Shown in pieces: positions 7,643 to 14,910 of a stretch of DNA of 64,000 bases. The notes under the pieces are model-generated. The model searched no databases, had not been told where the DNA came from, and was given only the letters and a program-made list of their open reading frames with translations. Source of the DNA: a virus. The stretch lies in the IMG/VR virus record IMGVR_UViG_3300022839_001288, positions 1-64,000 of that record. One strand, given 5' to 3'. Each line of letters opens with the position of its first letter. The first letter of the stretch is position 1. Both the position numbers and the translations under genes were made by a program.

Positions 7643-8173
7643 TCATTTTATATAAATTTGACCTTTTACTCCAGGTACCATTTGTTTGATTTGTTCTTTA
7701 CTATATTTTTTAGAGATGGGGGTATTATATAAATCAAGATCACCTCCTACTATTAAACCTTGGGGTAGGGAGGTTATTGGTGTATTTCTTAAATTAAGAT
7801 TACCTCCTACTGTTAAACCTTGAGGTAGGGAGGTTATTTTAGTCCCAAATAAATCAAGAAAATCTCCTACTGTTAAACCTTGAGGTAATGAGGTTATTTT
7901 GGTATTTCCTAAATAAAGAGAACCTCCAACAGTTAAACTTTGTGATAATGTGGTTATTTTAGTATCTTCTAAATCAAGATAACCTTCTACTCTTAAACCT
8001 TGAGGTAGGGAGGTTATTGGGGTACCTCCTAAATCAAGATCACCTTTACTACCATCCTTTATATACTGTTGGATTTTCTTTTGCGTAGCAATTAAAAAGT
8101 TCTTAGAGCGTTCTTCAGGGGAACGTCTGGTGGTTAATATTTTATTTTCTAGTAGGTCTATTAATTTTATCAT
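7643..8173 (-). CDS. leucine-rich-repeat protein, 5 repeats
   Basis: 176 residues. The family plan is: leader MIKLIDLLENKI, a basic helix (RRSPEERSKNFLIATQKKI), LRRs of 20 residues (consensus TxITSLPQGLTVGGxLxL), and a C-cap ISKKYSKEQIKQMVPGVKG. This copy has five repeats, one with the variant TLSQSL. LRR solenoids bind proteins; the partner is unknown. Last gene of the array. Its ATG overlaps the previous stop by one base (TAATG), so translation is probably coupled. Confidence 0.85.
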   Translation of the reverse strand: MIKLIDLLENKILTTRRSPEERSKNFLIATQKKIQQYIKDGSKGDLDLGGTPITSLPQGLRVEGYLDLEDTKITTLSQSLTVGGSLYLGNTKITSLPQGLTVGDFLDLFGTKITSLPQGLTVGGNLNLRNTPITSLPQGLIVGGDLDLYNTPISKKYSKEQIKQMVPGVKGQIYIK

Positions 8174-8760
8174 TATGTATAAATTTCACCTTTCACACCA
8201 GGCACCATTGTTTTAATTTGTTCTTTACTATATTTTTTAGAGATGGGGGTATTAGTTAAACCAAGAAATCTTCCTACTTTTAAATCTTGGGGTAGGGAGG
8301 TTATTGGGGTATCTCTTAAATAAAGATTACCTCCTACTGTTAAACCTTGTGGTAGGGAGGTAATAGGAGTATATGATAAATAAAGATCACTTCCTACCGT
8401 TAATCCTTGGGGTAGTGAGGTTATGGGGGTATTACTTAAATAAAGAGAACCTCCTACTTTTAAACCTTGAGGGAGGGTGGTTATTTTAGTACTACCTAAA
8501 TTAAGATCACCTCCTACTGTTAAGCCTTGAGGTAGGGAGGTTATTGGGGTACCAGATAAATCAAGATAACCTTCTACTCTTAAACCTTGAGGTAGGGAGG
8601 TTATTGGGGTACCAGATAAATCAAGATCACCTTTACTACCATCCTTTATATACTGTTGGATTTTCTTTTGAGTAGCAATTAAAAAGTTCTTAGAGCGTTC
8701 TTCTTTGGAACGTCTAGGGACTAGTATTTTGTTTTCTAAGAGATCTATTAGTTTTATCAT
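8173..8760 (-). CDS. leucine-rich-repeat protein, 6 repeats
   Basis: 195 residues, same leader, basic helix and C-cap as its neighbours, with six 20-residue repeats. It differs from the others in RSKEERS instead of RSPEERS in the helix and in VGRFLGL in the last repeat. Both ends overlap adjacent stops and starts by one base. The variable positions are those following GG and before T(P/K)IT, that is, one face of the predicted solenoid, which suggests changes in ligand binding. Confidence 0.85.
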   Translation of the reverse strand: MIKLIDLLENKILVPRRSKEERSKNFLIATQKKIQQYIKDGSKGDLDLSGTPITSLPQGLRVEGYLDLSGTPITSLPQGLTVGGDLNLGSTKITTLPQGLKVGGSLYLSNTPITSLPQGLTVGSDLYLSYTPITSLPQGLTVGGNLYLRDTPITSLPQDLKVGRFLGLTNTPISKKYSKEQIKTMVPGVKGEIYT

Positions 8761-9167
8761 TATATATAAATTTGACCTTTTACTCCAGGTACCATTTGTT
8801 TGATTTGTTCTTCACTATATTTTTTGGAAAGTGGGGTATTAGATAAATTAAGATCACCACCAACTTTTAAATCTTGAGGTAGGGAGGTTATTTTGGTATT
8901 ATATAAATCAAGAAAACCTCCTACTTTTAAACCTTGGGGGAGGGAGACTATTAGGGTATTAGATAAATCAAGATAACCTCCTACTTTTAAACCTTGAGGG
9001 AGGGAGGTTATTGGAGTATTTTCTAAGTTAAGATCACCTTTACTACCATCCTTTATATACTGTTGGATTTTCTTTTGAGTAGCAATTAAAAAATTCTTAG
9101 AGCGTTCTTCAGGGGAGCGTCTGGTGGTTAATATTTTATTTTCTAGAAGGTCTATTAATTTTATCAT
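8760..9167 (-). CDS. leucine-rich-repeat protein, 3 repeats (shortest copy)
   Basis: 135 residues. Leader and basic helix are identical to those of 7643-8173, but there are only three LRRs before the cap (LSKKYSEEQIKQMVPGVKG). The low repeat number looks like the result of in-frame loss of 60-nt units rather than truncation, since both ends of the protein are intact. Start and stop overlap neighbours by one base each. A three-repeat solenoid may be too short for stable ligand binding. Confidence 0.85.
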   Translation of the reverse strand: MIKLIDLLENKILTTRRSPEERSKNFLIATQKKIQQYIKDGSKGDLNLENTPITSLPQGLKVGGYLDLSNTLIVSLPQGLKVGGFLDLYNTKITSLPQDLKVGGDLNLSNTPLSKKYSEEQIKQMVPGVKGQIYI

Positions 9168-9916
9168 TATGAAATTCCTATAATATAGGTATATTCTTTT
9201 ATATCACTCTTTGAAATTTGTTTATCTAACCCATCATACCCATCAATTTTTCCATTATCTAATACCGCCAAAGCAACAACTACTAAATTCTTCCAGGTTT
9301 TTGGAAATTTATCTTGAAGTTGTTTTAACATTTGCTCTGATTTTACTTTAATATAATAAAAAGTTACATTATTTGTATAGTAATAATCATTAAAGTGATC
9401 GGGGGCTTTATAAGTTGTACACCATGAGGAATCTTTTCCACCATCACTACAGTCTCTAAATGCAAATTGGGATAATCCAAGCTTACGGGATGCCTCATGG
9501 GTATGAGGAGTCATTATTAGTAGGTCTGCAGTGTCTACTACCGTATCGTAATCTGATTCTAGGTCTTTGGTAGATACATTTTCTCCTGAGTTATTAATAC
9601 CATCAACTTCATCTTGTAAATCTTTAAATAATTTGAATTGATATACATCTTTAGTTTTTGCTTTACCTTTTTCTAAAAATGTATTAAATTCTTCAATTGT
9701 GTTTCGTAGCTCATCTAAATCAGTAACTTGTTTATTAACCCATTGTTTTGCCATCCAACCTACATACTTTCGGGTTGGTGATGGGTCTATATCAATTAAA
9801 GCTTTTAGTTCGTCTTGGGTTAATTTACCTGAGTCGATATACTGTTTTGCCTGTTTTACGTTTTCTAAAATTGAATGTTTGTTTTCAATTAGAAGTTTTG
9901 GATTGTTAAATTTCAT
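9167..9916 (-). CDS. phage protein with SSWCTT...FNDYYYTN motif, inside the LRR array
   Basis: 249 residues, not an LRR protein. Residues 1-110 are helical, with leader MKFNNPKLLIE|N. Residues 130-235 contain VVDTADLLIMTPHTHEASRK, SSWCTTYKAPDHFNDYY and NVTFYYIKV. This W-C-(T/I)-(T/A)..F..Y pattern recurs in uncharacterised proteins of large phages, and conserved Cys, His and Asp hint at an enzyme, but I know no function. It is coupled to the LRR gene downstream (stop/start overlap at 9167). The insertion separates three LRR genes from the other five. Confidence 0.7.
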   Translation of the reverse strand: MKFNNPKLLIENKHSILENVKQAKQYIDSGKLTQDELKALIDIDPSPTRKYVGWMAKQWVNKQVTDLDELRNTIEEFNTFLEKGKAKTKDVYQFKLFKDLQDEVDGINNSGENVSTKDLESDYDTVVDTADLLIMTPHTHEASRKLGLSQFAFRDCSDGGKDSSWCTTYKAPDHFNDYYYTNNVTFYYIKVKSEQMLKQLQDKFPKTWKNLVVVALAVLDNGKIDGYDGLDKQISKSDIKEYTYIIGIS

Positions 9917-9950
9917 TTTGTTATTTTATATTAGTTTTACCATTATATGT

Positions 9951-9959
9951 TTATAAATA
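9951..9959 (-). promoter_or_regulatory. ATATTTATAA motif overlapping LRR gene stop
   Basis: Minus-strand ATATATTTATAAACATATAATGG, at the very end of the LRR gene and 34 bases before ATG 9916. The same run recurs at 10877-10885. Confidence 0.3.
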
Positions 9960-10478
9960 TATACTACCTTTTACTCCAGGCACCATTTGTTTAATTTGTT
10001 CTTCACTATATTTTTTGGAAAGTGGGGTATTAGATAAATCAAGAAAACTTCCTACTTTTAAATCTTTAGGTAGGGCGGTTATTTCAGTATCATATGAATA
10101 AATACCACCTCCTACTGTTAAACCTTGAGGTAGGGTGGTTACTTTAGTACCATATAAATTAAGATTACCTCCTACTGTTAAACCTTGAGGGAGGGAGGTT
10201 ATTAGGGTGTTTTGTAAATCAAGGTAACTACCTACTTTTAAACCTTGAGGGAGGGAGGTTAATTTAGTACCCATTAAATTAAGATCACCTCCTACTGTTA
10301 AGCCTTGAGGTAGGGAGGTTATTGGGGTATTTCTTAAATCAAGATCACCTTTACTCCCATCCTTAATGTATTGTTGAATTTTCTTTTGAGTAGCAATTAT
10401 ATAATTCTTAGAGCGTTCTTCAGGAGAGCGTCTAGGGACTAGTATTTTATTTTCTAAGAGATCTATTAGTTTTATCAT
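9951..10478 (-). CDS. leucine-rich-repeat protein, 5 repeats
   Basis: 175 residues. Five LRRs, more diverged than in other copies (TKLTSLPQ, TKVTTLPQ, TEITALPKDL), and a repeat reading GGGIYSYDTEI where other copies have GGxLxLxxT. The basic helix has NYIIATQKKI, shared with the 12-13.6 kb copies rather than the 7.6-9.1 kb copies. The ATG overlaps the stop of 10475-10849 by four bases (ATGA), so it is coupled to a non-LRR gene. The C-terminus ends SIYL. Confidence 0.85.
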   Translation of the reverse strand: MIKLIDLLENKILVPRRSPEERSKNYIIATQKKIQQYIKDGSKGDLDLRNTPITSLPQGLTVGGDLNLMGTKLTSLPQGLKVGSYLDLQNTLITSLPQGLTVGGNLNLYGTKVTTLPQGLTVGGGIYSYDTEITALPKDLKVGSFLDLSNTPLSKKYSEEQIKQMVPGVKGSIYL

Positions 10479-10849
10479 TTTACAATTTTAAAGTTTTTAC
10501 CTTTATATTTTTCTTCTTTTGCTTTAGATAATGCTTCTTCTTCAGATCTTGCTTTTACCATAATATAGTCATCATCATAATTATCGTCTCTATATACCCA
10601 GTATTGTACCTCATATTCTTTTTCCTCTGATTCGTTTAAATTATTAAAATTTAATTCAGTAAGAGAGGATGCAATAGAAAATCTTAATAGGGATTTATCC
10701 CTAGGTGTTTGGAAGTAGTCTGGGAAGTCATTTGTTAGTTGATTATAAATAATGTTAACCTTCTGTTTGGCTTTTAAATCTTCATCGCTCATATTACTCT
10801 CTAAAATACGATTAGTATTCCAAGAATGTACATCAAAATTATCTTTCAT
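10475..10849 (-). CDS. small phage protein with NTNRILE leader
   Basis: 124 residues. The start MKDNFDVHSWNTNRILE|SN is a common opening in this kind of phage and ends in an (I/L)xE motif. Residues 25-75 are helical. Residues 78-124 (EYEVQYWVYRDDNYDDDYIMVKARSEEEALSKAKEE) look like a small alpha/beta domain of the type that wraps as a beta hairpin plus helix. No known function. It is a second non-LRR insertion in the LRR array. Confidence 0.7.
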   Translation of the reverse strand: MKDNFDVHSWNTNRILESNMSDEDLKAKQKVNIIYNQLTNDFPDYFQTPRDKSLLRFSIASSLTELNFNNLNESEEKEYEVQYWVYRDDNYDDDYIMVKARSEEEALSKAKEEKYKGKNFKIVK

Positions 10850-10876
10850 AGTGTTATTAGTTTTATCATTATATGT

Positions 10877-10885
10877 TTATAAATA
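10877..10885 (-). promoter_or_regulatory. ATATTTATAA motif before 10475-10849
   Basis: 27 bases upstream of ATG 10849, overlapping the stop of the LRR gene. Copy of the sequence at 9951. Confidence 0.3.
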
Positions 10886-11464
10886 TATACTACCTTTTAC
10901 TCCAGGTACCATTTGTTTAATTTGTTCTTTAGTGGATTTTTTAGAAAGGGGTGTATTTCTTAAATTAAGATCACCTCCTACTGTTAAGCCTTGAGGTAGG
11001 GAGGTTATTTTAGTATTATATAAATAAAGATCACCTCCTACTGTTAATCCTTGAGGTAGGGAGGTTATTTCACTATTATTTAAATAAATATAACCTCCTA
11101 CTTTTAAACCTTGAGGTAGGGAGGTGATAGGGGTATTACTTAAATAAAGATTATCTCCTACTGTTAAGCCTTGAGGTAGGGAGGTTATTTTGCTCCCATA
11201 TAAATTAAGAGTACCTCCTACTTTTAAACCTTGAGGTAGGGTGGTTATTAGGGTATTATTTAAGCTAAGATTACCTCCTACTGTTAAACCTTGAGGTAGG
11301 GAGGTTATTGGTGTACCTGCTAAATTAAGACCACCTTTACCCCCATCCTTTATATACTGTTGAATCTTCTTTTGAGTAGCAATTAAAAAGTTCTTAGAAC
11401 GTTCCTCAGGGGAGCGTCTAGGGATTAATATTTTGTTTTCTAGTAAATCTATTAATTTTATCAT
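10877..11464 (-). CDS. leucine-rich-repeat protein, 6 repeats
   Basis: 195 residues from MIKLIDLL. The frame is open nine codons further upstream (MKYYIYNDK), but those lie in the 3' end of the next gene and the family start is MIKL. Six LRRs; the first four and the N-terminus are identical to those of 11472-12122 because of the 658-bp duplication. C-cap LSKKSTKEQIK is shared with 12900-13607. An ATATTTATAA motif lies 7 bases before the ATG. Confidence 0.85.
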   Translation of the reverse strand: MIKLIDLLENKILIPRRSPEERSKNFLIATQKKIQQYIKDGGKGGLNLAGTPITSLPQGLTVGGNLSLNNTLITTLPQGLKVGGTLNLYGSKITSLPQGLTVGDNLYLSNTPITSLPQGLKVGGYIYLNNSEITSLPQGLTVGGDLYLYNTKITSLPQGLTVGGDLNLRNTPLSKKSTKEQIKQMVPGVKGSIYL

Positions 11465-11471
11465 TTTATCA

Positions 11472-11480
11472 TTATAAATA
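11472..11480 (-). promoter_or_regulatory. ATATTTATAA motif, 7 bases before LRR start 11464
   Basis: Minus-strand TATATTTATAATGATAAA then ATG. Lies inside the duplicated unit, so it was copied with it. Confidence 0.4.
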
Positions 11481-12122
11481 TAATATTTCACCTTTTACTC
11501 CAGGCACCATTTGTTTAATTTGTTCTTCACTATATTTTTTAGAGATGGGTGTTTTCTCTAAATCAAGATTACCTCCTACTATTAAATCTTGGGGTAGGGA
11601 GGTTATTTTAGTATTATATAAATTAAGATTACCTCCTACTTTTAAACCTTGAGGGAGGGAGGTTATTTTAGTACCCATTAAATTAAGATCACCTCCTACT
11701 GTTAAGCCTTGAGGTAGGGAGGTTATTTTAGTATTATATAAATAAAGATTACCTCCTACTTTTAAATCTTGAGGTAGGGAGGTTATTGGGGTATTACTTA
11801 AATAAAGATTATCTCCTACTGTTAAGCCTTGAGGTAGGGAGGTTATTTTGCTCCCATATAAATTAAGAGTACCTCCTACTTTTAAACCTTGAGGTAGGGT
11901 GGTTATTAGGGTATTATTTAAGCTAAGATTACCTCCTACTGTTAAACCTTGAGGTAGGGAGGTTATTGGTGTACCTGCTAAATTAAGACCACCTTTACCC
12001 CCATCCTTTATATACTGTTGAATCTTCTTTTGAGTAGCAATTAAAAAGTTCTTAGAACGTTCCTCAGGGGAGCGTCTAGGGATTAATATTTTGTTTTCTA
12101 GTAAATCTATTAATTTTATCAT
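11472..12122 (-). CDS. leucine-rich-repeat protein, 7 repeats, chimeric duplicate
   Basis: 216 residues. Residues 1 to about 110 are identical to the 10877-11464 protein and residues from about 111 to the end (VGGNLYLYNTKITSLPQ onward, cap and EILYL tail) are identical to the 12130-12900 protein. The gene is thus a fusion of the front of one neighbour and the back of the other, created by the 658-bp duplication. Family start MIKL at 12122 preferred over the longer MKYYIY start. Seven LRRs. The product is intact and in frame, so it is probably functional. Confidence 0.85.
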   Translation of the reverse strand: MIKLIDLLENKILIPRRSPEERSKNFLIATQKKIQQYIKDGGKGGLNLAGTPITSLPQGLTVGGNLSLNNTLITTLPQGLKVGGTLNLYGSKITSLPQGLTVGDNLYLSNTPITSLPQDLKVGGNLYLYNTKITSLPQGLTVGGDLNLMGTKITSLPQGLKVGGNLNLYNTKITSLPQDLIVGGNLDLEKTPISKKYSEEQIKQMVPGVKGEILYL

Positions 12123-12129
12123 TTTATCA

Positions 12130-12138
12130 TTATAAATA
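12130..12138 (-). promoter_or_regulatory. ATATTTATAA motif, 7 bases before LRR start 12122
   Basis: Second copy of the motif at 11472, offset 658. Confidence 0.4.
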
Positions 12139-12900
12139 TAATATTTCACCTTTTACTCCAGGCACCATTTGTTTAATTTGTTCTTCACTATATTTTTTAG
12201 AGATGGGTGTTTTCTCTAAATCAAGATTACCTCCTACTATTAAATCTTGGGGTAGGGAGGTTATTTTAGTATTATATAAATTAAGATTACCTCCTACTTT
12301 TAAACCTTGAGGGAGGGAGGTTATTTTAGTACCCATTAAATTAAGATCACCTCCTACTGTTAAGCCTTGAGGTAGGGAGGTTATTTTAGTATTATATAAA
12401 TAAAGATTACCTCCTACTTTTAAATCTTGAGGTAGGGAGGTTATTGGGGTATCTCTTAAATAAAGACTACCTCCTACTGTTAAATCTTGAGGTAATAAGG
12501 TAATAGGAGTATATGATAAATAAAGATCACTTCCTACCGTTAATCCTTGGGGTAGTGAGGTTATTGGGGTACTAGTTAAATAAATATAACCTCCTACTTT
12601 TAAACCTTGAGGTAGGGAAGTTATTGAAGTATCTCTTAAATCAAGATAACCTCCTACTGTTAAGCCCGGAGGTAAAAAGGTTATTTTAGTATTACCTAAA
12701 TCAAGAGAACCTCCTACTGTTAAACCTTGAGGTAGGGAGGTTATTGGGGTACCAGATAAATCAAGAGTACCTTTACTTCCATCCTTCATGTATTGTTGGA
12801 TTTTCTTTTGAGTAGCAATTACATAATTCTTAGAGCGTTCTTCGGGAGAACGTCTAGGGACTAGGATTTTATTTTCTAAGAGATCTATTAATTTTATCAT
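12130..12900 (-). CDS. leucine-rich-repeat protein, 9 repeats (longest copy)
   Basis: 256 residues, nine LRRs. Repeat 2 has TKITFLPPGL, where Pro replaces the conserved Gln. Repeats 4 and 5 (VGSDLYLSYTPIT) are shared with 8173-8760, which shows exchange between distant copies. The last three repeats plus cap are identical to those of 11472-12122. It ends EILYL, with an extra Leu relative to most copies. ATG at 12900 overlaps the preceding stop by one base. Confidence 0.85.
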   Translation of the reverse strand: MIKLIDLLENKILVPRRSPEERSKNYVIATQKKIQQYMKDGSKGTLDLSGTPITSLPQGLTVGGSLDLGNTKITFLPPGLTVGGYLDLRDTSITSLPQGLKVGGYIYLTSTPITSLPQGLTVGSDLYLSYTPITLLPQDLTVGGSLYLRDTPITSLPQDLKVGGNLYLYNTKITSLPQGLTVGGDLNLMGTKITSLPQGLKVGGNLNLYNTKITSLPQDLIVGGNLDLEKTPISKKYSEEQIKQMVPGVKGEILYL

Positions 12901-13607
12901 TATGTATAAATTTCACCTTTTACTCCAGGTACCATTTGTTTAATTTGTTCTTTAGTGGATTTTTTAGAAAGGGGTGTATTTCTTAAATCAAGATCACCTC
13001 CTACTGTTAAATCTTGGGGTAATGAGGTTATTTTGCTCCCATATAAATCAAGATCACCTCCTACTGTTAAACCTTGTGGTAGAGAGGTTATTGGAGTATT
13101 CCTTAAATCAAGATCACCTACTACTTTTAAACCTTGGGGTAATGAGGTTATTTTGGTATTACTTAAATAAAGATAACCTCCTACTTTTAAATCCTGAGGT
13201 AGGGAAGTTATTTTAGTACTATTTAAATCAAGATAACCTCCTACTGTTAAGCCTTGGGGTAGGGTAGTTATTAATGTACCCCCTAAATAAAGATCACCCC
13301 CTACTTTTAAATTATTAGGTAGGGAGATTATTTTAGTCCTAAATAAATCAAGAGAACCTCCTACTGTTAAACCTTGGGGTAATGAGGTTATTGGGGTACT
13401 ATTTAAATTAAGATCACCTCCTACTTTTAAACCTTGAGGTAATGAGGTTATTGGGGTATTTTTTAAATTAAGACCACCTTTACTTCCATCCTTCATGTAT
13501 TGTTGAATCTTTTTTTGAGTAGCGATTACATAATTCTTAGAGCGTTCTTCAGGGGAGCGTCTAGGGACTAAAATTTTATTTTCTAATAGATCTATTAGTT
13601 TTATCAT
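12900..13607 (-). CDS. leucine-rich-repeat protein, 8 repeats, first of the array
   Basis: 235 residues, eight LRRs, among them a diverged one (TKIISLPNNLKVGG). First LRR gene in transcription order, two bases after the zinc-ribbon gene at 13609, with no separate promoter seen, so the array is probably read from further upstream. Cap LSKKSTKEQIKQMVPGVKG as in 10877-11464. The plus-strand frames over this gene are mirror images of the repeat and not genes. Confidence 0.85.
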   Translation of the reverse strand: MIKLIDLLENKILVPRRSPEERSKNYVIATQKKIQQYMKDGSKGGLNLKNTPITSLPQGLKVGGDLNLNSTPITSLPQGLTVGGSLDLFRTKIISLPNNLKVGGDLYLGGTLITTLPQGLTVGGYLDLNSTKITSLPQDLKVGGYLYLSNTKITSLPQGLKVVGDLDLRNTPITSLPQGLTVGGDLDLYGSKITSLPQDLTVGGDLDLRNTPLSKKSTKEQIKQMVPGVKGEIYT

Positions 13608-13608
13608 T

Positions 13609-14181
13609 TTATTTTTTTAAACTGTTTAAATACTCAATTACTGATTCAACATGTTCATTTACCTGGTCTTCATTTATGTTGCCTCTCCATTTTTCTATAT
13701 CTCCTGCTTCTGTGATGAAATTGTTATTTTCCGATAATTTATCTTTAACGTATTCTTTAAAATCTTTAATTTTATTATCGATTTCACTATTAATTATATC
13801 ACGTTTATATTCTTCAAACTTACCTGTTCTTTTCAATTCATCTTCAAACTTAATAACACATTTAAAGCAGGTTTTATGTATTTTAAAAAATTCTTTATCA
13901 TTTCTATTATTCATTAAATCTTTACAATTTGGACAAAATAAAGGCATATTGTGTAATTTTTTTGCTTTGTCTAGTTTTGTAATGTTTTGTTTAATACCAT
14001 CAATAATTGTCCAAGAACGGTCATCTGCTTCCCAAACGTCACCCTCTTTATAAAATTTTTCTGCTGGGGTATATCCTACGCTGGTTTCTGTTTTATCGCC
14101 ATACTTGCCCTTAACAAGATTTCTCATTCTTTCTACATCTCTCTTTTCAAACTCCCGGTTTAAACCTGCTATCTTACTCAT
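13609..14181 (-). CDS. conserved phage zinc-ribbon protein
   Basis: 190 residues. Residues about 98-125 form a four-cysteine zinc ribbon: PLFCPNCKDLMNNRNDKEF, then KTCFKCVIKFE. Before it is a conserved region (MRNLVKGKYGDKTETSVGY, GDVWEADDRSWTI), and after it a long charged helix. I recognise the combination from large T4-like phages, where its role is not known. A nucleic-acid- or protein-binding role is inferred from the ribbon. Its start overlaps the stop of the HAD gene by four bases. Confidence 0.75.
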   Translation of the reverse strand: MSKIAGLNREFEKRDVERMRNLVKGKYGDKTETSVGYTPAEKFYKEGDVWEADDRSWTIIDGIKQNITKLDKAKKLHNMPLFCPNCKDLMNNRNDKEFFKIHKTCFKCVIKFEDELKRTGKFEEYKRDIINSEIDNKIKDFKEYVKDKLSENNNFITEAGDIEKWRGNINEDQVNEHVESVIEYLNSLKK

Positions 14182-14909
14182 AAGCTTAATTTTTGTAACT
14201 GTTTTATTGTATCTTGTGTATTAATATGTAATATTCCAATCCCCCCTGCAGCTTCCCACTGATCTATATTAACTTGTCGATCGTCTATTAATATTGAATC
14301 CGGTGTTGCTAGTTCTTGTTTTTGTTTAGCATAACGTAATATTAATTTTGTACCGGGTATTTTATGTTTTACCCACACATGTTTTCCTATTCTAGAGGAT
14401 TCATCACGTGATGGGGCTGATAGTAATAGTGGGGTATATGGTTTTAGATAATCCCATAATCTTTGCCCATCAGGCATCCATTTTAAACCTGCCCAAAAAC
14501 CCACACCTGCTACTTTAATAGGATCCCAAAAATCATCTCCTTTTTTAAATTCACCTTTTAAATCAACACCAGTTAATTCTTCATAGCCTCGTTCAAAGTC
14601 GGCTAATACTCCGTCCATGTCACAATAAATTTGATATTTGGGTTTTTCTTCATTTAAATTCATAACTTCCATAACATGTTTTATTAACCTAAAGTGGTCT
14701 TTACCTTTATTTTCATTTAAACTATCAGTCCAATTCCTAAATGTCATTGTACCTTTTAAATTAGCTTCGGCTTCAATATCGTTTAAATGGTCGTCTTCCA
14801 TTGTATTTGTACCATAGAAGGATTCCAATAATAATTTACTTAACCACTTCCTTTCTAATTTTGGGTAGGTTTTGAATAATTTTTGTATATATTTATATTG
14901 ATGGTTCAT
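14178..14909 (-). CDS. HAD-superfamily 5'-nucleotidase-like phosphatase with N-terminal leader region
   Basis: 243 residues. The C-terminal 150 residues are a HAD phosphatase: motif I YCDMDGVLADFERGY (nucleophile and acid Asp), a middle LLLSAPSRD (motif II Ser), a Lys before ILRYAKQK, and motif III/IV SILIDDRQVNIDQWEAAGG. This arrangement is that of 5'(3')-deoxyribonucleotidases, so dephosphorylation of nucleotides is plausible, although other small phosphoesters are possible. The first 90 residues are an extra helical region with SKLLLE|S, an (L/I)xE site. Operon partner of the zinc-ribbon gene. Confidence 0.75.
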   Translation of the reverse strand: MNHQYKYIQKLFKTYPKLERKWLSKLLLESFYGTNTMEDDHLNDIEAEANLKGTMTFRNWTDSLNENKGKDHFRLIKHVMEVMNLNEEKPKYQIYCDMDGVLADFERGYEELTGVDLKGEFKKGDDFWDPIKVAGVGFWAGLKWMPDGQRLWDYLKPYTPLLLSAPSRDESSRIGKHVWVKHKIPGTKLILRYAKQKQELATPDSILIDDRQVNIDQWEAAGGIGILHINTQDTIKQLQKLSL

Positions 14910-14910
14910 T

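Larger units (their letters stand above)
11130..12452 (-). repeat. 658-bp tandem direct duplication within the LRR array
   Basis: Bases 11130-11794 and 11788-12452 match with an offset of 658, and I found no difference on reading both copies side by side. The unit runs from inside one LRR gene, across the gene junction, into the next. 658 is not a multiple of the 60-nt LRR unit, so register was kept by homology at both ends. Divergence begins abruptly outside (GGTGATAG against GGTTATTG at the left end, TACTTAAA against CTCTTAAA at the right end). This is the mark of a very recent unequal crossover. Confidence 0.85.
7643..13607 (-). repeat. array of 60-nt units encoding 20-residue LRRs
   Basis: About 49 units of exactly 60 bases, spread over eight genes and interrupted by two unrelated genes (9167-9916, 10475-10849). 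The minus-strand unit encodes TxITSLPQGLxVGGxLxLx. Repeat numbers per gene are 5, 6, 3, 5, 6, 7, 9 and 8 from left to right. The flanking parts of each gene (leader and cap) are also repeats. Such an array offers many sites for homologous recombination, and the 658-bp duplication shows that this happens. Confidence 0.9.

Noticed and set aside
11465-11491. Extended N-terminus MKYYIYNDK of LRR genes
   Set aside because: It lies in the 3' end of the preceding gene, and six other family members start at MIKL.
12955-13216. Plus-strand repeats in frame over the LRR array
   Set aside because: Mirror of the 60-nt LRR unit; no leader and no domain.
7643-13607. CRISPR-like array because of regular 60-base repeats
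   Set aside because: Repeats are contiguous, coding and without unique spacers.
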